Source: Tepidisphaeraceae bacterium (lineage in GTDB: Bacteria > Planctomycetota > Phycisphaerae > Tepidisphaerales > Tepidisphaeraceae). Taken from it: a DNA stretch of 64,000 bases. Made by a program: the position numbers and the translations under genes. The notes beneath the pieces were generated by a model. It was not told the origin of the DNA. It saw nothing but the letters and a program-made list of their open reading frames with translations, and did not search any database. Shown in pieces: positions 52,483-59,083 of the stretch. The stretch lies in contig DASYHQ010000013.1 of assembly GCA_035998445.1 (NCBI GenBank), positions 186,001 through 250,000 on the forward strand, in the 5' to 3' direction. Positions within the stretch are counted from its first letter, which is position 1. Each line of letters begins with the position of its first letter.

Positions 52483-53288
52483 GCTTCAAGCTAACCAGGG
52501 GATTCGCGGCCGCCTCGGCCGACGACGTCGCGCTTGCGGAGCTGCAGGCGCTAACGCGCACGTACTACGACCCGCGGAAGTTCGCAGACACCTACGCTTT
52601 GCATGAGTACCCGTCACCAGGCATCACCGGCGGGAAGTGGGAAACGTTCTACAACTCGGACAACAGCGGCGGGCAGTGGAACCAGGTGCTCGAGCGATTC
52701 CAGACGCCCGCGATCGACCTGCGCCAGATCGGCAGTCGCGCACGCCTCCCCGATGGCTACGGCAGCACGCTGGCCGGTAATACCGCGTTCGGCCGTTCCG
52801 TCGTCGCGTACCTGATCGACGCGACGTACACGCCCCTGTTAGATCGCGTCGGCGTCGAGGCATCGGTTATCCCCTCAAACAACAACTTTGGTTCGCCCCC
52901 GTCGACCGCGATTCACCTGTTCTGCAAGGCGAACGCGAGCAACGGCACCGGCGTCGTGCTCGGCATCTACAACAACCAATTCCGAGTCTTCGGGCTTTAC
53001 GACGACGACAACGACGGCACCCCCAACGCCATCACCCACGGCACGATTGGCCACACGTTTTCGCGCACGGCCTATACCCGCGTCGGCATGTTCGTCGTCG
53101 GCAACACGGTCGAGGTGAAGATTAACGGCGTCGTCGCCGGCACGGTGAACACGACCGGCGCTGCAGGCCTGGCCGGCGGGCTCGTGGGGTTCGGCATCGG
53201 GAAGGACGTCAACGCCTACCACAGTTCCGACCTAGCCTGGCCGATCGTCGCCGGCCTGCGCGACTTCACCGTTACGCGCTTCGGTTAA
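52479..53288 (+). CDS. Second spike-associated protein, concanavalin/LamG-like
   Basis: 269 residues from ATG 52479; a longer open frame lies inside the spike gene. The body (about 60-265) resembles laminin-G/concanavalin-like folds: GVVLGIYNNQFRVFGLYDDD, RVGMFVVGNTVEVKINGVVAGTV and VGFGIGKDVNAYHSSDLAW, with an Asp-rich calcium-like loop (YDDDNDGT). This would suit glycan binding at the tip of the spike. Coupled translation with the collagen-like gene supports a complex of the two. Confidence 0.74.
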   Translation: MSFKLTRGFAAASADDVALAELQALTRTYYDPRKFADTYALHEYPSPGITGGKWETFYNSDNSGGQWNQVLERFQTPAIDLRQIGSRARLPDGYGSTLAGNTAFGRSVVAYLIDATYTPLLDRVGVEASVIPSNNNFGSPPSTAIHLFCKANASNGTGVVLGIYNNQFRVFGLYDDDNDGTPNAITHGTIGHTFSRTAYTRVGMFVVGNTVEVKINGVVAGTVNTTGAAGLAGGLVGFGIGKDVNAYHSSDLAWPIVAGLRDFTVTRFG

Positions 53289-53329
53289 ATTTGACACTCC
53301 CCCACCCATGGCGCTACCGTCTCGCGCCG

Positions 53330-53581
53330 ATGCCCAACCCGCTGAACATGCTGGCGCAGACGTTCGAGGTGCGCGTTAACCCTGACAACGATTTGATCGT
53401 GAGCGTACAGAGCGCCCCGCGCGGCGATCGCGTGACGTGCGCGAGCACCTGGGACGTGTCGGCACAACTCGCGCAGCAGCTGCAGGACGCGCTCAACGCG
53501 CTCAACCAGGCGAGGCTAGACGACGACGCCACCGCGGCGGTCGACGGCACGATGGCTAAGTGGTGGGCGGCTTCGGGTTGA
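53330..53581 (+). CDS. Small provirus protein, last gene of rightward block
   Basis: 83 residues from ATG 53330 (13 residues into a longer frame without a ribosome site). It looks like a mixed strand/helix protein, with VSAQLAQQLQDALNALNQA helical. Its last 26 bases overlap the end of the opposing gene at 53556. No family recognised. Confidence 0.6.
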   Translation: MPNPLNMLAQTFEVRVNPDNDLIVSVQSAPRGDRVTCASTWDVSAQLAQQLQDALNALNQARLDDDATAAVDGTMAKWWAASG

Positions 53582-54029
53582 ACTTGCGCAGCTGCGCCGA
53601 CATTTCCTGCAGGAGCGGCCGCGCGTCGGTGATGCGCTCGCGCAGCAGGTAGAGGTTATCACTATCGAGCAACTTGGCGGCACAGGTGCGCCACCCTTGG
53701 CGAAAGTAGTGGTTTTCGTTTGCCTGGTACGGCGTCGATTGCTCAATCTCAGCAATGACCTCCCCCGCTGTGGCCAGGACGGCTGAGATCTGCTTCACCA
53801 ACGCAGCGGCCACGTTGCGCGGCGCAGGATCATCGAACGGTGGCAAGCGCTTGCCCGCGTTGTACGCGGCCTGCGCCACCTCATCGGTGCTGCCGTCGCC
53901 GAACGGTTCCACCTTCACGCCGACGACGGTGCCCCGCCTGGTGACGTAGTGGATGACCTGCGCGACCGCTTTGCCGTCGTCGGGTTCCGGTGCTGGCGCT
54001 TCTTCTCCGCGGACGATGCTGATCCGCAT
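53556..54029 (-). CDS. Small provirus protein, last gene of leftward block
   Basis: 157 residues from the ATG at 54029 with GGGGAG 5 bases upstream. Beta start MRISIVRGEEAP, a conserved-looking VIHYVTRRGTVVGVKVEPFG, then helices (NVAAALVKQISAVLATAGEVIAEIEQS and NLYLLRERITDARPLLQEMSAQL). No family recognised; a nucleoid, early regulatory or host-takeover factor are all possible. Confidence 0.68.
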   Translation of the reverse strand: MRISIVRGEEAPAPEPDDGKAVAQVIHYVTRRGTVVGVKVEPFGDGSTDEVAQAAYNAGKRLPPFDDPAPRNVAAALVKQISAVLATAGEVIAEIEQSTPYQANENHYFRQGWRTCAAKLLDSDNLYLLRERITDARPLLQEMSAQLRKFNPKPPTT

Positions 54030-54142
54030 GGTGCTCCCCTCGTTAGTGCCATGGGTGGAACGTCGAATAAAAAGCAGCGGCGGGCAAACGGTGGCTCTAC
54101 TTCCGATGCCCGCCACTGCGCCGAAACGACCGTCGATTACGC

Positions 54143-54421
54143 TTAGTCGGCCGACGTCGACGACTTCACCGCCCCGCCGTCGACGGCGAGCTGGTCGCCG
54201 CGCTTAACCAGCATTTGCACGCGGTGCTGTTCAGCCAGGCGATCGACGCCGGCCGACGTGCAAAGCGCGTGAAGCGCCGCCTCCACGTGGACGCTGTGGC
54301 GGCTTTGCTCTTTGGCCCGCGTGGTTTCAACGTCTAAGCGCTTCTGCTGCAGCGCGATCAACTGATCCAATTTTGCCGCCAGCTGCGCCGCGGCCGTGGC
54401 GATCGGCTTTAAGTCAAACAT
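54143..54421 (-). CDS. Small helical provirus protein
   Basis: 92 residues with GGTGAGG upstream of the ATG at 54421. Predicted long helix (AAQLAAKLDQLIALQQKRLDVETTRAKEQ) suitable for a coiled coil. A pair of direct repeats (54448-54481) lies immediately upstream. Function unknown. Confidence 0.62.
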   Translation of the reverse strand: MFDLKPIATAAAQLAAKLDQLIALQQKRLDVETTRAKEQSRHSVHVEAALHALCTSAGVDRLAEQHRVQMLVKRGDQLAVDGGAVKSSTSAD

Positions 54422-54447
54422 GGTGCCTCACCTGTCTAGGGTCGTGG

Positions 54448-54481
54448 TGGAAGTCACTAACTTTGCATGGAAGTCAACTAA
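54448..54481. promoter_or_regulatory. Direct repeats TGGAAGTCACTAA / TGGAAGTCAACTAA
   Basis: Two near-identical 13-14 base copies at 54448-54460 and 54468-54481, starting 20 bases apart, so they face the same side of the helix. They lie just upstream of the 54143-54421 gene on its strand. Candidate repressor sites or replication iterons. Confidence 0.45.
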
Positions 54482-54687
54482 TTCACTTCCTCGATCGCCG
54501 GGCCAACCGTTGGCCAGACACGTTGCACGACTTTGGTTTGCTGATGCGCGTTCGACATGACGCGCATTACGAATCCGGGGCTGTGCTTGGCGGCCTCGTC
54601 GATCGCCGCGGCCTCGGTCGCGTGCTGGGTGCCGCCGCCGTGGCGAATCACGAGGTAGTCGACGTGGTAGTTGGTTTGGCGGCCCAT
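54478..54687 (-). CDS. Small provirus protein
   Basis: 69 residues, start 4 bases after the stop of the Lys-rich gene, ribosome site GGAAAG. Short basic-aromatic start (MGRQTNYHVDYLVIRHGGG) and helix (HATEAAAIDEAAKHS). Looks like a single small alpha/beta domain. Function unknown. Confidence 0.6.
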   Translation of the reverse strand: MGRQTNYHVDYLVIRHGGGTQHATEAAAIDEAAKHSPGFVMRVMSNAHQQTKVVQRVWPTVGPAIEEVN

Positions 54688-54691
54688 GCGG

Positions 54692-54853
54692 TCACTTTCC
54701 TTTCGCCGGCTTTTTCGCTGGCGCTTTCTTTTTGGACGATCGCGGCGGCGTCGTTTTGGCCAGCACTTCCTTAGCGATCTGCACGGAACTCTTGCGCGTT
54801 GGCGCTTCGCCCTTCGTTGCGTAGCCCTGGGGGTCGAGTTTGATTTTGGCCAT
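54692..54853 (-). CDS. Lysine/alanine/proline-rich DNA-binding peptide (histone H1-like tail)
   Basis: 53 residues. The second half is SSKKKAPAKKPAKGK, the charge pattern of histone H1-like and phage DNA-condensing tails. Start ATG 54853 follows AGAAAG. Probably binds the viral or host DNA, perhaps helping condense the genome. Adjacent to the replication gene, so a role during replication is equally possible. Confidence 0.6.
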   Translation of the reverse strand: MAKIKLDPQGYATKGEAPTRKSSVQIAKEVLAKTTPPRSSKKKAPAKKPAKGK

Positions 54854-54976
54854 TGGCGCTTTCTGCCGGCATCGCCGGCGATGAATGAAACAGGAACATT
54901 TGCCCGGCGGCGTCTACGCGCCCGGGCGCTTCAAATCCGCACGTTGCGGAAAGTGGATCGTGGTGGTGTTTTGCAC

Positions 54977-56107
54977 TCAACGGTCACCTGCCGGCGCTTG
55001 CTCGAGCGCCTGTAGCAGTCCGCGCTTTACAGCTTGACCGTGGAGCATGCTATGCCAGAGAGGCGAGCCCAACGGGCCGGTTGCCTTCCTTATGTTCTCC
55101 AATCCCTGGCGCAGAACCGGGTCGGCGATCGCCAGCACTTCCTTCACCAGCGCATCAAAGTCAGCGCGGGGAAGACTTCTAAGCGCCTCCTCCTCACGAC
55201 TCTTTTTGGTTTCTGCCGCTACGCGCCGCTGGCGCTCAATCGCTAGATCCTCCTGAACGTGCTCAGGTTTGGATGTCTGGCGGCGATCTTCGGCTGTCAT
55301 GGGCGCGCTGAACTTCTTTCGGATGGCGGTCGCGATGAACGCCTGGCGGGTGCTTTTCAGCTTCCCGTTTGCCTCTAACCAATCGCAGCGCGTTACAGCG
55401 ATTCCAATCTGCTTCACGCTGCAATTCGGGTGGTCGGCGAGGCTCTGCGCTTCCCCTTCTTCGAAGCCCTGCGCCAGCAGCAGCGGCACACATGCAAATG
55501 CTTCTGCATTAGCAGAAGCATAGTTAAATAAGGTATCCCCACCGCTGGTGTCCGCGGGCGCGGTACTCCGCCCATTGGTGGCGCGCGCCCCGAGTGCCGC
55601 GCCAGCGACCCCTGGGCGCGCGCCTGAGGTACCTGGCGTACCTGAGGCGCGCGCCCGGGGTACCGCGCCCGCGGTACCCTCTCTGAGGCTGGCAGGCGGC
55701 GGCCCATCGTCTGGCCTCAGGAGCGGAAGCGCGTAGATGGAGGTGACGTGGCCTGTACCCTCTACCACTTTTTGAATGATCCCCTTCGAGGCCAGCGACT
55801 TGAGCGACGTATGCGCGATCGACTTGCCAAGCTGTGTGATTTCACGCAGCTTGCCAACCGACACCTTAATGAGCATGTAGTCGGGCGTGACCTGGGCGGC
55901 GTCGATCCAGCGCGTCATCGCGACGAGACCCGCTAATTCACTGCCCGTCAAGCTGGCGAAGTGCCCGCCGTCGATCAACTCACGAATGAAGCGGCCCCTC
56001 AACGTGTCCTCGGTGGACACGTTGATGTCGTATCTAGCGGGTTCGACGTTAGAAAGGAGCAGCGTTTGCGCCGCCGTGAGAATGGGGGCGCGATCGGATG
56101 CGTCCAT
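54977..56107 (-). CDS. Winged-helix replication/regulatory protein of the provirus
   Basis: 376 residues. An N-terminal domain (about 60-125) resembles a winged helix: GKLREITQLGKSIAHTSLKSLASKGIIQKV, then a strand pair GHVTSIYALPLL. A Pro/Ala/Arg-rich linker (about 130-190, low complexity) joins it to a helical C-terminal half (about 195-376) with charged coiled coil (EHVQEDLAIERQRRVAAETKKSREEEALRSL). Layout is like plasmid/phage replication initiators (DNA-binding head, partner-recruiting tail). No polymerase, helicase or HUH nuclease motif is present. Upstream are hairpins that could be its binding sites. Confidence 0.75.
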   Translation of the reverse strand: MDASDRAPILTAAQTLLLSNVEPARYDINVSTEDTLRGRFIRELIDGGHFASLTGSELAGLVAMTRWIDAAQVTPDYMLIKVSVGKLREITQLGKSIAHTSLKSLASKGIIQKVVEGTGHVTSIYALPLLRPDDGPPPASLREGTAGAVPRARASGTPGTSGARPGVAGAALGARATNGRSTAPADTSGGDTLFNYASANAEAFACVPLLLAQGFEEGEAQSLADHPNCSVKQIGIAVTRCDWLEANGKLKSTRQAFIATAIRKKFSAPMTAEDRRQTSKPEHVQEDLAIERQRRVAAETKKSREEEALRSLPRADFDALVKEVLAIADPVLRQGLENIRKATGPLGSPLWHSMLHGQAVKRGLLQALEQAPAGDR

Positions 56108-56133
56108 GGACGCTCCGCTTTCTTGGGACCTGC

Positions 56134-56290
56134 GGGACTTGTGCCCAACCGCACGGCCCGCGACGATCCATCGAAGAGGGTTGACGTTCGGGAAGGCGTG
56201 CGGTCGCTAGGCCCAAGTCCCATCTTAGCCAGAGCGGACGCACTCGCAGGGCTTGCCGGCCCTGGTCGAACTGGCGGCAACCAGTTCGAC
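56134..56290. promoter_or_regulatory. Hairpin-rich control/origin region
   Basis: GGGACTTGTGCC (56134-56145) is inverted at 56210-56221 with one mismatch, and a perfect 10-bp inverted repeat GTCGAACTGG/CCAGTTCGAC with a 6-base loop lies at 56265-56290. The 217-base gap separates the two leftward genes 56325-56600 and 54977-56107. Candidate replication origin and/or operators of the Rep-like protein. Confidence 0.5.
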
Positions 56291-56324
56291 AGCACGTCCT
56301 AATAACCGCCCGCCTTCCCGGTCG

Positions 56325-56600
56325 TCAACTTCCTACTACGAATCGGTGCTCGACAAAAACCCGGATTACGTACTCGCGTGGCACCTGCTCCGTCGCGACC
56401 GGCGACGTCGGCGCTTCCTGCTTTGGCGGCACGGGTGAGTGCCGAACTTGTGCAACCTTTTGGGATCTACGCAGCTGACGCCACCCGCCCCGCCAAGTCT
56501 TATCTGGCGGGTAACTGTGCTTTTCGACCTTCCACCCGCGCGGCCCCTTGAACCCATCGGGTGCAACGCCTAGCTCTACCTTCGGCACGTCCGCTTCCAT
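56325..56600 (-). CDS. Small WRGGW-domain protein
   Basis: 91 residues from the ATG at 56600 (GGGAG 6 bases upstream); the longer frame starts inside the promoter. Residues about 9-45 carry GVAPDGFKGPRGW and YPPDKTWRGGWRQLRR, matching the block in the 46282-46947 protein. Basic and aromatic throughout with a C-terminal strand (EYVIRVFVEHRFVVGS). First gene after the leftward promoter, so expressed early. Function unknown; nucleic-acid binding is plausible. Confidence 0.7.
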   Translation of the reverse strand: MEADVPKVELGVAPDGFKGPRGWKVEKHSYPPDKTWRGGWRQLRRSQKVAQVRHSPVPPKQEAPTSPVATEQVPREYVIRVFVEHRFVVGS

Positions 56601-56649
56601 TCTCACTCCCTTGCTAACCCCCCTCCCCCACCGCCTTGACAACGCTGCT

Positions 56650-56678
56650 ATCCTAAGTTTTATTGGGCCTAACATCAA
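56650..56678 (-). promoter_or_regulatory. Leftward promoter beside attR
   Basis: On the minus strand: -35 TTGATG (56673-56678), 17-base spacer, -10 TAGGAT (56650-56655). The -35 box overlaps the left arm of the right attachment site (56677-56687) by two bases, so XerC binding and transcription may compete. It would drive the leftward gene block. Confidence 0.6.
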
Positions 56679-56704
56679 GAAGCTGAATGCATGTTATGTT
56701 AAGC
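56677..56704 (+). other. dif-like site at the right end of the provirus (attR)
   Basis: Left arm AAGAAGCTGAA (56677-56687) is degenerate and presumably phage-derived, centre TGCATG (56688-56693) and right arm TTATGTTAAGC (56694-56704) match attL. Bases 56686-56703 repeat 45830-45847 exactly. Confidence 0.78.
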
Positions 56705-56801
56705 TCGACACACATTCAGAAGCGGGTGGGGTCTGTTCGCTGGGCAGGCGTAGGATGTGATGATCTTCGGCAGCTTTTAAACCGACGTGGACGTCTTCTG
56801 A

Positions 56802-57932
56802 TCAAGTATCTGCCGTCACTAGACTTACCGCCCCCATTGGGCCGCCAAAACCGGCGGCGAGACAGATCGATCGATGCACGGTTCGGCGTACGGGTGCCTG
56901 AGCTACTTCGCAGTGGCGTGCGGTCAGCGGAGCGCTTGTGTTCGCATTCCCTGGAACTAACCCGCGTTGGTGTCCCAAGCAGTTCAGCACCACCGACACC
57001 ATCCCAGCGGCTCCCAGTGCATGGCCCAGATGGGCTTTGTGGGAATAGATTGTCGCCGGTGCGTTGCGTCGTGCCCCAAGGGTCGCATCGATGGCGGCAA
57101 GTTCGATCGGGTCGTTGACGACGGTGCCGGTGCCGTGGGCATGGACCAGATCGACAGGCCGGTTCCCAATGACCTGCGATAGAATATGCCGTAGCGGCGC
57201 GCCAGAGGCGTCGCTGGCGGTCAAATGTGACGCGTCGCCGGCCAGTGCGAAACGTTCGATTCCGACGATCGCCCGACCCGTACTCGGACTCCGTTCCAGG
57301 CAGACCGCAGCGGCGGCTTCGGTCATCAGGAAACCGGCTCGGGTAACGTCGAAGGGTCTACAACCGTGACCGGCCGGTGGCAGTACGCCTAAACGCTCGA
57401 AACTGCTGATAAACAAGGGATGAACCGACGCTTCGGTCGCGAGAACGATCGCCCGGTCGGCCTCGCCGACCTGTAGCATCACGCATGCGCGGATCAACGC
57501 GTGCAACCCACTGGCGCAGGCAGCGGACAAGGTCGTCCGGGGGCCGTGTGCGACATCTAAGGCCGTCGCCACACGCTGGGTAAGGCCAGACAGGCCAAAC
57601 TCGGTTCGACGCCCCGCCGGCGGCTGATTATCGGACGTAAGGGTCGGCGGGGGGCTGATCCAGTCTTCGATCTCCCCTTTGCTCGTCCCGAGCACGATGG
57701 CCGTGCGATCATCGCGAAGTGTTGCACGCGACCACCCTGCCTGCTCGATCGCCTGCCGCGCCACGTTCGCCGCCGCGGTTGCCGCGCGTGATCCGTATTC
57801 GCGGCTGATGTCCAATTGGGAATGGTCACGAACGCAACGCGTTGAATCGACTAGCGCGTGCCACGTCGCGTCGACGGTCGAGCCGAGTACCGTCGTAAGG
57901 CCTAGTCCCGTGATGGCAGGAAAGTTCGACAC
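56802..57932 (-). CDS. Beta-ketoacyl-ACP synthase (KAS II/FabF-like)
   Basis: 376 residues, shorter than typical FabF (about 410). Catalytic triad present: Cys in TLSAACASGLHAL, His in VHAHGTGTVVNDP and His in SHKAHLGHALGAAGM; GFGG near the end. It condenses malonyl-ACP with acyl-ACP in fatty acid or polyketide synthesis. It stands alone, with no acyl carrier protein or reductase nearby, so a specialised chain (aryl polyene or unusual lipid) is possible. First chromosomal gene to the right of attR. Confidence 0.9.
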   Translation of the reverse strand: MSNFPAITGLGLTTVLGSTVDATWHALVDSTRCVRDHSQLDISREYGSRAATAAANVARQAIEQAGWSRATLRDDRTAIVLGTSKGEIEDWISPPPTLTSDNQPPAGRRTEFGLSGLTQRVATALDVAHGPRTTLSAACASGLHALIRACVMLQVGEADRAIVLATEASVHPLFISSFERLGVLPPAGHGCRPFDVTRAGFLMTEAAAAVCLERSPSTGRAIVGIERFALAGDASHLTASDASGAPLRHILSQVIGNRPVDLVHAHGTGTVVNDPIELAAIDATLGARRNAPATIYSHKAHLGHALGAAGMVSVVLNCLGHQRGLVPGNANTSAPLTARHCEVAQAPVRRTVHRSICLAAGFGGPMGAVSLVTADT

Positions 57933-57995
57933 GTTGCCGACATGTTACACGATCGCGCTCCACAGTCTCGAATTGCGGCGATGCGACCTACGAAG

Positions 57996-58042
57996 AAGCA
58001 CGAATCGGAAGATCGGCTTGGCACCGCTTCCGATTCGTGCTT
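57996..58042. repeat. 16-bp perfect inverted repeat
   Basis: AAGCACGAATCGGAAG (57996-58011) is perfectly inverted at 58027-58042, loop 15 bases. It lies between the ketoacyl synthase and the small-protein operon, where it may end leftward transcription of the latter. Confidence 0.75.
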
Positions 58043-58046
58043 AATG

Positions 58047-58069
58047 GTGCCCTTTCGTGGGCACTTTTT
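58047..58069 (+). terminator. Short intrinsic terminator
   Basis: GTGCCC and GGGCAC pair around TTTCGT and are followed by five T. Neighbouring genes are on the other strand, so it would stop antisense transcription. Confidence 0.5.
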
Positions 58070-58093
58070 CCGTTCGCAGCGGCCAGAACGCCT

Positions 58094-58375
58094 TTAGCGG
58101 GTCGCGGGCGCGAAAGCGGCCATAAGCGCGCGTACCTTCCGGGCTTCTACCGTCCGTGTGCCGGTGTTGTACATCAGCACGGCCACCTGGCCGCTGCGAT
58201 GGTCCAATACGTACAGGGCATCGGCGCCGGCGTTGGTGCGGGCCGTGACGAGCGAATAGTCCCGATCGCGAACCACTTCCTGCGCGTGGGCCGCTTCGGG
58301 AAGCAGGTAATTGCCGATCGCCAGGACGACGGCGGTCAGCGACAGGAGGCCGATGGTGAAGTTCTTGTTCTGCAT
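58094..58375 (-). CDS. Small exported or membrane-anchored protein
   Basis: 93 residues. The N-terminal hydrophobic helix (FTIGLLSLTAVVLAIGNYLL) is followed by AAHAQ, which could be a signal cleavage site. The rest is a small beta domain: YSLVTARTNAGADALYVLDHRSGQVAVLMYN. Resembles its neighbour at 58396-58713 in layout (helix, AHAQ, then a strand pair with YVLDxxxGQ), so the two are paralogues. Function unknown. Confidence 0.75.
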   Translation of the reverse strand: MQNKNFTIGLLSLTAVVLAIGNYLLPEAAHAQEVVRDRDYSLVTARTNAGADALYVLDHRSGQVAVLMYNTGTRTVEARKVRALMAAFAPATR

Positions 58376-58395
58376 GGCGTTTGGCTCCTGTGGGT

Positions 58396-58713
58396 TTAGC
58401 GGCGCTTGCGGTCCGTGGTGCCACCGATCGTCTCACCGGCCGCGAATACACGGCCCAGGTCCAGCGGCGCCATCATCGAGATGTCGTCGCGCGGCTCATC
58501 GTAGCTCATGGCGCTCAACTGGCCCGTGCTGGTGTCCAGCACGTAGATGATCGCAGCGCTGCCCGTGCCCAGGGCACCGGGGATCATGATGTAATCGCCC
58601 GGTCGACGATTCGCCTGCGCGTGGGCGGCGTTGTCGGGGAACAGGCGGAACAGGAACGCGCCGGCCAGCACTGCGTTGAGCAGCACGAGCGACCATAAGA
58701 CGGGCTTCTTCAT
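58396..58713 (-). CDS. Small exported or membrane-anchored protein, paralogue of the next gene
   Basis: 105 residues from the ATG at 58713, with GGAGG 8 bases upstream. Helix VLWSLVLLNAVLAGAFLFRLF, then AAHAQ, then YIMIPGALGTGSAAIIYVLDTSTGQLSAMSYD. The shared YVLD...TGQ/SGQ core with the 58094 protein suggests a repeat-derived or duplicated periplasmic beta domain. It ends 20 bases before the paralogue starts, so they form one operon. Confidence 0.78.
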   Translation of the reverse strand: MKKPVLWSLVLLNAVLAGAFLFRLFPDNAAHAQANRRPGDYIMIPGALGTGSAAIIYVLDTSTGQLSAMSYDEPRDDISMMAPLDLGRVFAAGETIGGTTDRKRR

Positions 58714-58822
58714 CAGGGTGCCTCCAATTGGCATTGTGTCTCGACACGGCCTCTATGGGAACGGACGTTGTATGACGGCGTAGCAGCAACCAATCAGGCC
58801 GCGCCAAAAATTCGATCGGCGA

Positions 58823-59083
58823 TCAATCTAGATGCGACCGCTGCGCGTCTTTGAACAGCACCGCCAGCGTGATGATGCCCAATAGCATCAGCAACATCCA
58901 CATGACCGCGGTCGAACCCTCGGTCGCCACCTTGGATGGGTACCCTTCCAGGCGAGCGTCAATGACGGTCTCGGTATCGCCCGGGGCGGCATGCAGATCG
59001 GTGGCGGTGGTGGTGAACGCGGCGATGCTGAGGATCGCCGACAACAGAACTCGTGAGCAGCGACGGGCCATGCGTTTCATCAT
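58823..59083 (-). CDS. Small membrane protein with signal sequence
   Basis: 86 residues. Basic start and hydrophobic signal (RVLLSAILSIAAFTTTATDLHAA), a short periplasmic stretch (DTETVIDARLEGYPSKVATEG), a C-terminal membrane helix (AVMWMLLMLLGIITLAVLF) and KDAQRS at the end. It overlaps the end of the HYExAFE gene by 4 bases (ATGA). Unknown function. Confidence 0.72.
   Translation of the reverse strand: MMKRMARRCSRVLLSAILSIAAFTTTATDLHAAPGDTETVIDARLEGYPSKVATEGSTAVMWMLLMLLGIITLAVLFKDAQRSHLD

Larger units (their letters stand above)
45830..56703. mobile_element. Integrated tailless-phage-like provirus (probable double-jelly-roll lineage), about 10.86 kb
   Basis: Bounded by the 18-bp perfect direct repeat AATGCATGTTATGTTAAG (45830-45847 and 56686-56703). 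Rightward genes (46282-53581): WRGGW-domain protein, packaging ATPase, small membrane and lipoprotein peptides, probable capsid protein, three tail-anchored proteins, beta-rich protein, collagen-like spike and partner. Leftward genes (56600-53556): WRGGW protein, winged-helix replication protein, Lys-rich peptide and four small unknowns. The two blocks converge and overlap by 26 bases. There is no portal, large terminase, tail or integrase gene. The total size is close to that of corticovirus PM2 (about 10 kb). The element seems intact, since every frame is open and genes are tightly packed. Confidence 0.82.

Noticed and set aside
54771..54980. 69-codon minus-strand frame after the Rep-like gene
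   Set aside because: Only a TTG start, low-complexity content, and it overlaps the Lys-rich gene; a real small gene cannot be excluded.
45830..56703. Integrase or transposase gene
   Set aside because: I looked for tyrosine recombinase (R..HxxR..Y) and serine recombinase patterns in the provirus proteins and saw none, in line with use of host XerCD.
45830..56703. Interpretation as a tailed-phage remnant or a conjugative element
   Set aside because: No large terminase, portal, tape measure, relaxase or type IV secretion gene is seen; the ATPase is too small for FtsK or TraG types.
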